DNA of 9,655 nucleotides from Clostridia bacterium (GCA_017452035.1 JAFTNE010000113.1:1-9655); one strand, 5' to 3'. Shown: positions 1-6,796, numbered from the stretch's first letter. Made by a program: numbers and translations. The notes: generated from the sequence alone by a model not told the origin.

Positions 1-199
1 AATCTTTACCGTAAAGTTTTACGCTACCGCCACTGGGAGGAATAAGCCCACAAATAATTTTTTCAGTGGTTGATTTACCCGAACCATTTTCCCCAATAAA
101 GCCGTAAATACTACCTTGTGGAACGGTCATATTCAAATCGTTAACTGCATACAAACCACGAAAACTTTTTGAAAGGTTTCTTATTTCTATAGCGTTCAT
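1..199 (-). CDS. ABC transporter ATP-binding protein, N-terminal part (BcrA-like), cut by window edge
   Basis: The first 66 codons of an ABC ATPase are present; the rest lies beyond base 1. The start is ATG at 199, with AAGGAG about 7 bases upstream. The protein opens MNAIEIRNLSKSF, has an A-loop/strand region ending IYGFIGENG, and a complete Walker A motif GENGSGKST at about residues 39-47, followed by a Gly-Leu and a G-G-x-V-x-L-x-G segment. The IYGFIG stretch and the AVNDLNMTVP region resemble the BcrA/LanF class of ATPases, which power export of bacitracin, lantibiotics and similar peptides with a separate membrane subunit. That placement is family-level inference because Walker B, signature motif and permease are outside the window. 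The gene has its own upstream region, separated from the preceding operon by a terminator, and that region carries the repeats also found before the response regulator gene. Confidence 0.9.
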   Translation of the reverse strand, partial: MNAIEIRNLSKSFRGLYAVNDLNMTVPQGSIYGFIGENGSGKSTTEKIICGLIPPSGGSVKLYGKD

Positions 200-231
200 A
201 AAAATACTCCTTATATTTGTTTTACATGTGT

Positions 232-308
232 ATTGTACAAAACCAATGTTTACAAAACGCAAAGTTTATGTTTTTGAATTGTATCTTTTTTGTTAAAGAA
301 TTGTAAAA
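232..308 (-). promoter_or_regulatory. Upstream region of the ABC gene with 11-bp-phased direct repeats
   Basis: On the minus strand, ACAAT/AACAA-type half-sites recur with their central C at 303, 292, 281 and 270, exactly 11 bases apart: TTTTACAATTC, TTTAACAAAAA, AGATACAATTC and AAAAACATAAA. A further similar core (AAACAT, central C at 248) stays in the same phase after one skipped turn. Direct repeats with 11-bp spacing are the usual operator form of OmpR/PhoB-family regulators, which bind as head-to-tail dimers on one helix face. Two promoter placements are possible. One has a TACAAT -10 at 232-237 with the boxes upstream, as for an activated promoter. The other has TTTACA (302-307), an 18-base spacer and TACAAT (278-283), with the boxes inside the promoter. 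The sequence does not decide between them. Confidence 0.6.
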
Positions 309-331
309 GCGACTGCACAATGCAGTCGCTT
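307..331 (-). terminator. Hairpin terminator of the two-component operon
   Basis: A perfect 11-bp stem (AAGCGACTGCA / TGCAGTCGCTT) with a three-base loop lies 105 bases past the last stop codon of the regulator operon. On the minus strand the stem is followed by TTTTACAATTCTTT, an interrupted T tract. It separates the operon from the ABC transporter gene; its distal arm touches the first regulatory repeat of that gene. The weak point is the broken T run. Confidence 0.65.
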
Positions 332-387
332 GTTGATTACAGTTTATTTGTTATTTGATATAGAAATATGTTTGCCTTTTTGAAAAT

Positions 388-430
388 TTGCACCTTTTTA
401 CATTTGAACGTTTGCAACAAATGGGTGCAA
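388..430 (-). other. Long imperfect hairpin just after the operon's last stop codon
   Basis: TTGCACC (430-424) pairs with GGTGCAA (394-388), and inside it CATTTG (423-418) pairs with CAAATG (406-401). A six-base bulge on one side separates the two stems, and the loop has 11 bases. It lies 5 bases beyond the stop codon at 436. It has no clear T tract, so it may protect the mRNA 3' end or act as a first, weak termination structure before the better hairpin at 307-331. Confidence 0.4.
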
Positions 431-435
431 TACCG

Positions 436-831
436 TTACTTGTCTTGCTTATCTGTGTCGTTCAAAATTTCGTTGGAAAGTTGGATGATTTCGTCCCCAT
501 AACGCTTTTTGTATTTGGCAAGCACTGCTTTGTACACGGGATATGCAATTGCCATTGGCACACAGCCAACAACTGCCACAACAATACCCCAAAGGATGAT
601 GTTCCACTCCAATACCATTGCCAGTCCAAGACCAAAAATCAAACAGCCCACAATACCAAGGCAAAGTCCCCAAATTTGTGATGTAGTCTTTACAAGATTG
701 TCCAAACGGCGAAGTCGCTCGAGTTTGGTTTCGGTGTGTTCTTGTGGTTGGTATTGACGGCGAATGGAGTCAATTTCCTTGCGTTCTTGCTCGGTGGGGG
801 CTGAATAGTTATAGTTAAATTTGTTGCTCAT
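436..831 (-). CDS. Small two-helix membrane protein, conserved type, function unknown
   Basis: A 131-residue protein has a charged N-terminal part rich in Glu, Arg and Lys (about residues 13-48, probably helical), two hydrophobic segments at about 51-74 and 77-103, and a charged C-terminal tail of about 28 residues. This suggests a protein with both ends in the cytoplasm. The ATG start at 831 overlaps the end of the preceding gene by 17 bases, and AGGA lies 11 bases upstream inside that gene. It is the last gene of the response regulator operon. Proteins of this layout occur in Clostridia as uncharacterised membrane proteins; I know no demonstrated function. Its position suggests it works with or modulates the sensor kinase or the 314-residue membrane protein, but this is inference from context only. 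Confidence 0.85.
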   Translation of the reverse strand: MSNKFNYNYSAPTEQERKEIDSIRRQYQPQEHTETKLERLRRLDNLVKTTSQIWGLCLGIVGCLIFGLGLAMVLEWNIILWGIVVAVVGCVPMAIAYPVYKAVLAKYKKRYGDEIIQLSNEILNDTDKQDK

Positions 832-1759
832 TTTTGTCTACGTCCTTTTGTAATTGTTTAAGTTTTTTGTTAGCTGAAACTATCATGTAGATGCCAATAC
901 CAATGGATGACAGGCTTACAGCTGTACCCGTCAAAGTGTTCATGAGAGACACGTCCATTGTGCCATCGGCAAATGTGGAAAGCAAACCCGTTTGCAATGC
1001 AAGTATGGATACAAGGGCATCTACCAAGTTGATGTTACGAATTGCACGCACTGTCAAATCCGTTTGCTTTTGGGCTTTAACAAAGCTGATGATGGACATT
1101 GTAATTTTGTAGAAAGCGTATGCGGCGGACGCAAAAATTGTCCAACCAACGTACTCGAAGTGAGCATTGGAAAAAATCATTTGTGCAATCGCTACGGAAA
1201 GCGCCACGTTTAGCACCAACGTGTAGATACCACTACGAAGGTATACCTTGGCTTTGGCTTGTTCGTCATTGGTGTTGGGGGCGTTTTTGCCAAGTCTGTT
1301 GCCGTGGTAAAGCAATGCACTACCACGCACAAATGCCAACGCTATGTAAAATGCCGAAAGTGCGCCGTACCAAATGGACTTGTTTGCAATGCCCAAGTAA
1401 CCGTTAAGCACACTGTTGAGCAAACTCATTGCAAAAGAAATCACTGCTGTTACAATGGTTTTAAAGCCGAAGTCGTGCAAAACTCGGTTGGTGAAGGACT
1501 TGCTTTCTAACCAATTTACTATTTTGTTTTTTATTTTTGGAATAACGGGGATAATGAGGTACACGCTGTACGCAAGGGACAGACCTGCCACACCAAAAAG
1601 CACGTAGGCAACAATATCTCGCCAACTGCCATCAAAACCAGCAATAGCCAAAATGATAGATACTGTTGCACTGGCAACTGTCACAATAAACGTAATCACC
1701 TTGGCCCAAGTGGGTGGGTTGAGAAGTCGTTTCCAAAAGTCGCTAAAATTAAATTTCAT
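815..1759 (-). CDS. Polytopic membrane protein (about 8 helices), function unknown
   Basis: A 314-residue protein with about eight hydrophobic segments, roughly at residues 19-40, 48-71, 99-120, 128-149, 176-196, 203-223, 243-261 and 274-295. A Lys-rich cytoplasmic-type tail follows (about 296-314). Hydrophilic loops near 73-98 and 152-175 are rich in Lys, Arg and Asn. I see no catalytic motif, no ATP-binding site and no signal cleavage site, and I do not recognise a named family. The ATG start at 1759 overlaps the kinase gene by 11 bases and has AAGGA 8 bases upstream, so it is translationally coupled. Its place between kinase and small membrane protein suggests a sensory accessory, an envelope-remodelling factor or a detoxification component of this regulon. 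Confidence 0.85.
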   Translation of the reverse strand: MKFNFSDFWKRLLNPPTWAKVITFIVTVASATVSIILAIAGFDGSWRDIVAYVLFGVAGLSLAYSVYLIIPVIPKIKNKIVNWLESKSFTNRVLHDFGFKTIVTAVISFAMSLLNSVLNGYLGIANKSIWYGALSAFYIALAFVRGSALLYHGNRLGKNAPNTNDEQAKAKVYLRSGIYTLVLNVALSVAIAQMIFSNAHFEYVGWTIFASAAYAFYKITMSIISFVKAQKQTDLTVRAIRNINLVDALVSILALQTGLLSTFADGTMDVSLMNTLTGTAVSLSSIGIGIYMIVSANKKLKQLQKDVDKNEQQI

Positions 1760-2807
1760 GCACTACGTCCTTTAGAATTATTGTAAATGTACTGCCTTTG
1801 CCCAGTTCGCTTTGAACGGATATTTCGCCACCAACAATATCTATTACCCTTTTTACAAGTGCCAGACCAAGACCGTTGCCCTGTGTGGCGTGGGATGTAT
1901 CACCTTGGTAAAACTTGTCGAAGATTTTTGCGCCCGTTTCGCTTGACATACCACAACCAGTATCAGAAACGGATACTTGAACGTTTTTGCCCACGCGCTT
2001 AAGTGAGATGCCAACGTTTCCCCCTTCTGGTGTAAACTTGATGGCGTTGGAAATAAGATTGTTCCATACCATTTCCAAAAGGCTTTTGGAACTAAACACT
2101 GTAACGTCATCCAAGTCACAATCAAGCTGGATGTTTTTGTGTTCAAACAACATTTCAAAATCTACAACACAGTCGGCCAACGAGTCGGTCAAGCTAAACA
2201 CTTCGGGTTTTTCTTGAATTTGTTGGTTTTCTAGTCTGTTTAGTTTTAGTATATTTGTGATAAGGTCGGTGATGCGCTTGGTTGCGCCAATCAAAGTTTG
2301 TGCGTACTCGTGTCGAGTTGTAGCATCCAAACTTTCGTCCTGCAAAAGTGTTGCGTAGTTTTGTATTACTGCCAAAGGAGTTTTTATTTCGTGAGAGACG
2401 TTGGAAATAAAGTCGGTTTTTAGCACCTCATTTTTTTGCAGTTCTGCCACCATCTTGTTGAGGTTTTCCATAATCAAGTCGTATTGGTCGTACTTGTTGT
2501 AATCGTGAGTGATATCCAACCTGACGGAAAAATCGCCAGAAGAAATTTGCTCGGTGGCATACAAAATCTTTTTGGTGGGTTTGTCGATGGTAAGTTTACG
2601 GCGAATGTAGTCCACAAAGGTGCAAAATGCCGACAAAATTACTATCAGTATCAAAATTAGCACTGCAATTAGTCCGGTATTATCGGTACGCTCGCAGATG
2701 TAGTCGTACACAAGTATTGCAATTTGCATGATTAGCGCTATTAAAACGAAAAATGGCACTGCATCCCAAAAGGAAAATCCTACGTTACGTACTTTGCGTT
2801 TTTTCAT
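1749..2807 (-). CDS. Sensor histidine kinase with minimal extracytoplasmic loop
   Basis: A 352-residue membrane kinase. Two membrane helices at about 13-35 and 45-67 are joined by only about nine residues, so there is no room for a periplasmic or external sensor domain. A HAMP-like linker follows (about 68-125), then the H-box SHEIKTPL with phospho-acceptor His139, the N-box with Asn254 in NNLISNAIKF, the G1 box DTGCGM from Asp282 and the G2 box GNGLGLAL at about 310-317. All key catalytic residues are present. Kinases with such short loops are called intramembrane-sensing and commonly respond to cell-envelope stress or antimicrobial peptides, often near ABC transporters; that role is inferred here. 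The start ATG overlaps the regulator's stop (ATGA) and has AAGGTGG 7 bases upstream. The partner is the adjacent OmpR-type regulator. Confidence 0.95.
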   Translation of the reverse strand: MKKRKVRNVGFSFWDAVPFFVLIALIMQIAILVYDYICERTDNTGLIAVLILILIVILSAFCTFVDYIRRKLTIDKPTKKILYATEQISSGDFSVRLDITHDYNKYDQYDLIMENLNKMVAELQKNEVLKTDFISNVSHEIKTPLAVIQNYATLLQDESLDATTRHEYAQTLIGATKRITDLITNILKLNRLENQQIQEKPEVFSLTDSLADCVVDFEMLFEHKNIQLDCDLDDVTVFSSKSLLEMVWNNLISNAIKFTPEGGNVGISLKRVGKNVQVSVSDTGCGMSSETGAKIFDKFYQGDTSHATQGNGLGLALVKRVIDIVGGEISVQSELGKGSTFTIILKDVVHEI

Positions 2808-3475
2808 TTTAGCACCACCTTGTAACCAAGACCATGCACTGTGGCAATTTCAAAGCCATTACAGTCGGCTGTTTTTTCGCGAAGTTTTGCCATGTATACA
2901 TCCACAGTTCTACTTGTTGTAGATGAGTCGTAATCCCAAAACTCCGACATAAGCGAACTGCGCGTGAACGTCTTTTTGGGGTAGGAAAGCATTTTGAAAA
3001 GAATATCAAACTCACGTACCGTCAACGAAATTTCTTCGCCATTTAGTTGTGCTGTACGTTCTTCCACATTCATGTAGAAGTTGCCAATGGTAATTTCCTT
3101 TTCCGTTTCGATTTTGGCACGGCGCAAAATTGCTTTGATAGTCATAAGTAGGATGTCCATATCAAAGGGCTTTGTTACGTACTCGTCAATGCCAATGTTG
3201 TAACCAAGCATTTTGGATGGTTTGTCGTCCTTGGCTGTCATAAAGATGATGGGGGTTGTTTTGTCGCAAGAGCGCACACTTTCGGCAAGTTCAAAGCCGT
3301 TCATACGTGGCATCATGATGTCGGTAAGTAGCAAGTCGCACTTGAACTCGTCCATTTTTTCCAAAGCCTCCAAGCCGTCAAAACAGCACACAACGTCGTA
3401 ACCAGCGTTACGCAAACTGGTCGAAACAAAACGGTTGAGGTCTTTGTCATCTTCTACTACGAAAATTCTAATCAT
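2804..3475 (-). CDS. OmpR/PhoB-family response regulator
   Basis: A 223-residue two-domain regulator. The receiver domain (about 1-118) has the acidic pair Asp9/Asp10, the phospho-acceptor Asp52 in LLLTDIMMP, Thr80 and Lys102 in YVTKPF, so it should be phosphorylated by the kinase encoded next. The C-terminal winged-helix DNA-binding domain (about 125-223) has the typical LTVREFDIL segment, the recognition-helix region SRTVDVYMAKLREK and the ending TVHGLGYKV. The start ATG at 3475 has AGGAG 7 bases upstream. It is the first gene of a four-gene overlapping operon. Its promoter and that of the ABC ATPase gene carry matching 11-bp-spaced direct repeats of the kind this family binds, so autoregulation plus control of the transporter is likely. 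The exact subfamily and signal cannot be told from the sequence. Confidence 0.96.
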   Translation of the reverse strand: MIRIFVVEDDKDLNRFVSTSLRNAGYDVVCCFDGLEALEKMDEFKCDLLLTDIMMPRMNGFELAESVRSCDKTTPIIFMTAKDDKPSKMLGYNIGIDEYVTKPFDMDILLMTIKAILRRAKIETEKEITIGNFYMNVEERTAQLNGEEISLTVREFDILFKMLSYPKKTFTRSSLMSEFWDYDSSTTSRTVDVYMAKLREKTADCNGFEIATVHGLGYKVVLK

Positions 3476-3513
3476 AACAGTGCTCCTATTTTTTGATATA
3501 TTGTACCTTTTTT

Positions 3514-3542
3514 ATTATAAAAAATTGTTACTAAATTGTTAA
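3514..3542 (-). promoter_or_regulatory. Sigma-A-type promoter of the response regulator operon
   Basis: TTAACA (3542-3537) and a perfect TATAAT (3519-3514) are separated by exactly 17 bases, placing a start near 3507 and leaving a leader of about 30 bases before the ATG. A second possible -10, TACAAT, lies at 3500-3505 without a good -35. Confidence 0.65.
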
Positions 3543-3552
3543 AGAATTGTAA
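3524..3552 (-). promoter_or_regulatory. Three 11-bp-phased direct repeats: probable response regulator operator
   Basis: On the minus strand TTACAAT, TAACAAT and TAACAAT occur with their C at 3549, 3538 and 3527, exactly 11 bases apart. A 19-base stretch (3536-3554) is identical to 290-308 upstream of the ABC gene. The middle repeat overlaps the -35 hexamer and the proximal one lies in the spacer, a placement that fits autoregulation. Operators of TTAACA-like repeats at 11-bp spacing are known for PhoP/PhoB-type regulators. Confidence 0.6.
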
Positions 3553-3581
3553 AAATTAGCAAAATACTGGTAAATAGACAA

Positions 3582-3607
3582 AAAACTTGTACAACTGCAC
3601 AAGTTTT
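3582..3607 (-). terminator. Rho-independent terminator after aroK
   Basis: The minus strand reads AAAACTTGT, an eight-base loop, then ACAAGTTTT running into TTTTTTG. This is a 9-bp stem with a T tract, 37 bases past the aroK stop. It closes the shikimate cluster and isolates the regulator operon from it. Confidence 0.7.
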
Positions 3608-3644
3608 GAGATGGTATGGTATTGTACACTAGGTGAATAAATGT

Positions 3645-4139
3645 CTAAATGCGTAATAGCTTGCAAACCTCGTCCACTACCTGTTTGGATGGTTTACCAC
3701 TTGTATCCAACTCAATTGTTGCATACTTGGCGTACAATGGGTTGCGTTGGTCAATTTTTGTTGAAAGCTCACTAACTGTAAGGTTATCGAACAATGGGCG
3801 AGTTACACCATTAAGGCGTTTGTGAGCAGTTTTCGCATCCACTTTTAGCCACAACACTGTGGCGTTTTGCACCAAACTGGGAAAGTCCTGCGAAAGTACA
3901 CTGCCACCACCACAAGATACAATACCTGTGGGTTTGGTGGCAAGGTGGCAAATGACAGCACTTTCCATTTCACGAAAATAGCTTTCGCCATGCTCGGCAA
4001 AAATTTGCGAAATGGGCATACCTGCCTGCTCTTCTATCAGTTTGTCCACGTCAAACAGTGGCAAATTTAGTTTTTTTGAAAGATGTTTTGCAACGGTACT
4101 TTTGTAACTGGTTGCAAAACCAATGATGATAAGTTTCAT
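3645..4139 (-). CDS. aroK: Shikimate kinase with atypical P-loop
   Basis: A 164-residue protein, normal length for shikimate kinase, which phosphorylates shikimate at the 3-hydroxyl with ATP (fifth pathway step) in the cytoplasm. Substrate-site features are intact: the FDVD acidic motif (Asp30, Asp32), Arg56 in SYFREME, the Gly triplet 77-79 in SCGGGS, Arg114 in the lid segment RPLFD, and Arg132 before PLY. The nucleotide-binding loop is odd: residues 7-15 read GFATSYKST where the family has GFMGSGKST, so two conserved glycines are Thr10 and Tyr12, while Lys13 and Ser14 remain. The start at 4139 has no evident Shine-Dalgarno sequence. It is separated from aroQ by 167 bases and may have its own promoter. 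It supplies substrate to the AroA half of the fusion. Confidence 0.92.
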   Translation of the reverse strand: MKLIIIGFATSYKSTVAKHLSKKLNLPLFDVDKLIEEQAGMPISQIFAEHGESYFREMESAVICHLATKPTGIVSCGGGSVLSQDFPSLVQNATVLWLKVDAKTAHKRLNGVTRPLFDNLTVSELSTKIDQRNPLYAKYATIELDTSGKPSKQVVDEVCKLLRI

Positions 4140-4152
4140 AGCGATTGATTGG

Positions 4153-4166
4153 CTATTATGTAATAG
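4153..4166. repeat. Small inverted repeat upstream of aroK
   Basis: CTATTA-TG-TAATAG lies 14 to 27 bases before the aroK start. It could be an operator or the -10 region (minus strand CATAAT at 4155-4160), but no matching -35 is evident. The rest of the aroQ-aroK spacer is AT-rich with no other feature I can support. Confidence 0.25.
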
Positions 4167-4289
4167 TTGGTAGGCATTGTTTGCATATACAAAAAAAGAA
4201 ATAAATAGCTTTTTTTATTAAACGATTGTCACCCACTGTTACAAACTATACGTGTGATATCTTGTAATTAGTTGATGCTAACAAAATAC

Positions 4290-4309
4290 TGAGGGGCTAA
4301 AATTCCTCA
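4290..4309 (-). terminator. Possible weak hairpin at the end of aroQ
   Basis: TGAGG (4309-4305) and CCTCA (4294-4290) can form a 5-bp stem with a ten-base loop, and the next bases are GTATTTTG. The stem includes the aroQ stop codon. It is short, so partial read-through into aroK is likely. Confidence 0.25.
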
Positions 4310-4750
4310 AATAGAAGTTTGAGTGGTTCCGTTGTTTTCTACCAGGAATTGTACTGCATCAAAGTAACTTTGGATGCCTTTGCCAACAAAGGTTGCAGAG
4401 CAAACGCTAGCCAAAACGTCCGTGTGACGGAAAGACTCGCGAGCGTAGATGTTGCTCATGTGAACATCCACAACGGGGATATCTATACACTCAATGCAAT
4501 CACGCAGTGCGTAGCTGTAATGAGCGTATGCACCAGCATTTAGCACTACTGCATCGCAATCGGTCAGTTGCAAAATGTTGACAAGCTCTCCTTCCACGTT
4601 GCTTTGCGCGCAAACAACAGTTGCGCCAAGGCTTTCGGCATATTGTTGCACCTTTTTTTCCAGCTCGGGCAAGGTATCTGCGCCGTACAAAGAGTGGTTG
4701 CGCTTGCCAAGCATGTTCATATTTACACCATTTAGTAGTAGAATTTTCAT
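4307..4750 (-). CDS. aroQ: Type II 3-dehydroquinate dehydratase
   Basis: A 147-residue protein, the normal size for the small dodecameric type II enzyme, which removes water from 3-dehydroquinate to give 3-dehydroshikimate (third pathway step). The motifs run in family order: NGVNMNMLGKR at 7-17 (usually NGPNLNLLG, so Pro is Val here), the active-site lid Tyr22 in LYG, QSNVEGEL at 49-56, NAGAYAHYSYAL at 71-82, the catalytic His97 in VHMSN, and RESFRH at 104-109. The start at 4750 is chosen because the conserved N terminus begins there and AAGGT lies 6 bases upstream; an in-frame ATG at 4798 would add 16 unrelated residues. It follows the aroA-aroE gene by 81 bases and makes the substrate of the AroE half of that fusion. 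Confidence 0.95.
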   Translation of the reverse strand: MKILLLNGVNMNMLGKRNHSLYGADTLPELEKKVQQYAESLGATVVCAQSNVEGELVNILQLTDCDAVVLNAGAYAHYSYALRDCIECIDIPVVDVHMSNIYARESFRHTDVLASVCSATFVGKGIQSYFDAVQFLVENNGTTQTSI

Positions 4751-4756
4751 TGTGTT

Positions 4757-4761
4757 ACCTT
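4757..4761 (-). promoter_or_regulatory. Ribosome binding site deciding the aroQ start
   Basis: AAGGT sits 6 bases before ATG 4750, which starts the conserved MKILLLNGVN. The same AAGGTAA-type signal precedes aroB. Confidence 0.6.
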
Positions 4762-4788
4762 GTTTGATTTTGAGTGGTAAAATGCACG

Positions 4789-4809
4789 CTTTTGCCAACT
4801 GGGCAAAAG
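4789..4809 (-). other. Hairpin in the aroA-aroE to aroQ spacer
   Basis: An 8-bp perfect stem, CTTTTGCC / GGCAAAAG, with a five-base loop sits between the two genes. It has no immediate T tract, so it could be a processing site or a weak attenuator rather than a true terminator. Confidence 0.35.
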
Positions 4810-4831
4810 GACATTTGCTAAAAATATATTT

Positions 4832-6796
4832 TTAGTTGTTTTGTTTTAGAAAGCTCTGAAAGTTTTGATAATCATTTTGGATAGGTGTGTTTGTCCACAG
4901 CGAAAACGTTTTTGCGCCTTGGTGGTATAGCATTTGCAGGCCGTCTACCACCTTGATGCCACGTTGTTTTGCCTTTTCAATGAGGCCACTTGCTCCATTG
5001 TAGGCAGCAACAAACACAAATTGGCAGCTACTTGGCAGTGGCAAATTTTGCTCGAACTTGCACTCGGGAACAAAGGTCAAAATACCAAAAGGCTCATATA
5101 TATCCGTTGAAAGGCTGTACTTTTGTGTGAGTGCTTGCGCCTTTGATGCAGTACGGTTTATTACCTGCATTTGGCACTTGCCTTTTAGGTGGCAAATGGT
5201 TGCCTCTGCTCCACCACCTGCGCCCACTATCCAAAGGGGTTTGTTTACAATATCTATTCCATTGGCAACAAGAGCCATCTCCACACCGTAGCCATCTGTG
5301 GAGGTTGGTGTGATGTTTTTGCCAACAGTGTTTACCGATGGAGTGGTTGCGCCAAGCAATGTTGCAACACGGTTTTTGAAGGGCAACGTGATGTTTGCGC
5401 CATCATACTGCGAAAGTATTTGCAAAAGATCATTGTCCGTTGCATCAGCTGGGGCGTTTACTGCATCATAACTGCAACAAACGTTGGCATTTTTTGCCAA
5501 GGACATGTGTAGCATTGGAGACATACTCTTTGTAACGTTACTGCCCAATACACAAAACTTTTTGGGGCAAACTCCCACTGCTTGCAAAAAGATTGGAAAA
5601 GATACCTCCACTGGAAAACCATCTACACGGCCACCACCACTTGCAAGGGACATCACTGCACCACACATTGCCATACGATGGTCGCCAAAGACGTGAAAAT
5701 GTGGTTGTGTGGGAAGTTTTCCGTTGGAAACAATTGCAAGATTGTTTCCGTCAAAGGTGGCAGTTTGTCCACAAACTTGCGCCATATCGATGATGGCATC
5801 AATGCGATTGCACTCCTTGTGGGCAAGCTCCGATACACCTTCAAAACAATGTGTACCTTTGGTTGCAAGAGCCAAAGTTGCAAGGATGGGCACTTCGTCA
5901 ATGGCGTTTACAACGTCCGTTGGGGTGGCAAAAAACTCGGCCAAGGTGCTTTGTTCAATGCGAATATCTGCTACCAATTCGCCAGCAACAATGCGAGGGC
6001 TTTCGGTAAATATTTGTGCGCCAGCGCGCTTGGCAACTGTCAAAAAACCATCACGACCACTGCTTATAACAACGTTGGGTAAAACCAAACTTTTGCCAGT
6101 AAGTAACCCGAGCGACATCAAAAAGCTTGCAGAAGAAATGTCGTTAGGGATTGTTACATCCAATGGCTTGGGAGTGCTTTTTGTTACAGTGCAGTTGGTG
6201 GTATCAATTCCACAATGGGCAAGCATGTTTTCCGTATGAGGGCGCGTTGGTATGGGTTCAACGTAGCGTGTCGCGCCATCGGCAAACAGCCCAGCAAGTA
6301 GCACTGCGCTTTTTACTTGGGCAGAGTTAACTTGAGCAGTAATCGTTGTACCAGTAAGCTTTGCTGGATGTACTGTAAACAACGTGCCACTGGCAAATGT
6401 AAATTTTGCACCCAGCTTGGCAAGTGGCTCCGTTACCCGTTTCATTGGGCGAGATAACAGGCTATCGTCCCCAACAAAGGCGGCAGTAATGCCAAGACCT
6501 GCAACAACGCCAGCAAGTAGTCGAGCTGTTGTGCCACTGTTTTGACAATTGAGTAACACATTATCATTTGCCATTTTTATGGGGTTTACCGTTGCTGTTG
6601 TGCCATCAACGTGAATATCTGCGCCCAAAGTACGCAAGCAGTTTATAGTTGCAAAAACATCATCGCAAAGAGAAACGTTGCGTATTGTGCTTGTGCCACT
6701 GGCAATGGATGCAATAATAAGCGCGCGATGGGAAAGTGACTTGTCGCCATAGCAAACAGACGTATCAATATTAAATTGTGAGTTAAAGTTTAGCAT
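4832..6796 (-). CDS. Bifunctional EPSP synthase-shikimate dehydrogenase (AroA-AroE fusion)
   Basis: A 654-residue single reading frame joins two complete enzymes. Residues 1 to about 408 are 5-enolpyruvylshikimate-3-phosphate synthase (sixth pathway step): GDKSLSHR with Lys19, NSGTTARL at about 86-93, RPMKRVTEPL, SAQVKSAVLLAG, TRPHTE, Asp300-Glu301, Glu328 in KECNRI and GDHRMAM with Arg374. The pattern is class II-like. Residues from about 413 are shikimate dehydrogenase (fourth step): the substrate motif SMSPMLH at 424-430 (the following Asn is Met), GANITLPFK with catalytic Lys474, STDGYG with catalytic Asp501, the dinucleotide loop GAGGGAEA at 525-532, the NADP motif NRT at 547-549, and a C-terminal MLYHQGAKTFSLWT segment. 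The linker is only about four residues. Start: ATG 6796 fits the family N terminus; an upstream TTG at 6820 would add eight residues, and neither has a clear Shine-Dalgarno. Loss of one activity is possible but no catalytic residue I checked is missing. Confidence 0.93.
   Translation of the reverse strand: MLNFNSQFNIDTSVCYGDKSLSHRALIIASIASGTSTIRNVSLCDDVFATINCLRTLGADIHVDGTTATVNPIKMANDNVLLNCQNSGTTARLLAGVVAGLGITAAFVGDDSLLSRPMKRVTEPLAKLGAKFTFASGTLFTVHPAKLTGTTITAQVNSAQVKSAVLLAGLFADGATRYVEPIPTRPHTENMLAHCGIDTTNCTVTKSTPKPLDVTIPNDISSASFLMSLGLLTGKSLVLPNVVISSGRDGFLTVAKRAGAQIFTESPRIVAGELVADIRIEQSTLAEFFATPTDVVNAIDEVPILATLALATKGTHCFEGVSELAHKECNRIDAIIDMAQVCGQTATFDGNNLAIVSNGKLPTQPHFHVFGDHRMAMCGAVMSLASGGGRVDGFPVEVSFPIFLQAVGVCPKKFCVLGSNVTKSMSPMLHMSLAKNANVCCSYDAVNAPADATDNDLLQILSQYDGANITLPFKNRVATLLGATTPSVNTVGKNITPTSTDGYGVEMALVANGIDIVNKPLWIVGAGGGAEATICHLKGKCQMQVINRTASKAQALTQKYSLSTDIYEPFGILTFVPECKFEQNLPLPSSCQFVFVAAYNGASGLIEKAKQRGIKVVDGLQMLYHQGAKTFSLWTNTPIQNDYQNFQSFLKQNN

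Noticed and set aside
388..681. Plus-strand 97-codon frame opposite the small membrane protein
   Set aside because: It is antisense to a gene with clear membrane helices and operon context, and its composition is not protein-like.
3524..3552. Phased repeats considered as a CRISPR-like or tandem-repeat array
   Set aside because: The units are only about 7 bases at 11-bp spacing, without spacers of CRISPR length; an operator fits better.
4751..4798. Earlier ATG for aroQ at 4798
   Set aside because: The added residues are not family-like, and the conserved N terminus with its ribosome binding site begins at 4750.
5582..6239. Plus-strand open frames of 166 and 176 codons inside aroA-aroE
   Set aside because: They are antisense to a strongly conserved enzyme, rich in Cys, His and Arg, with no recognisable domain or start signal.
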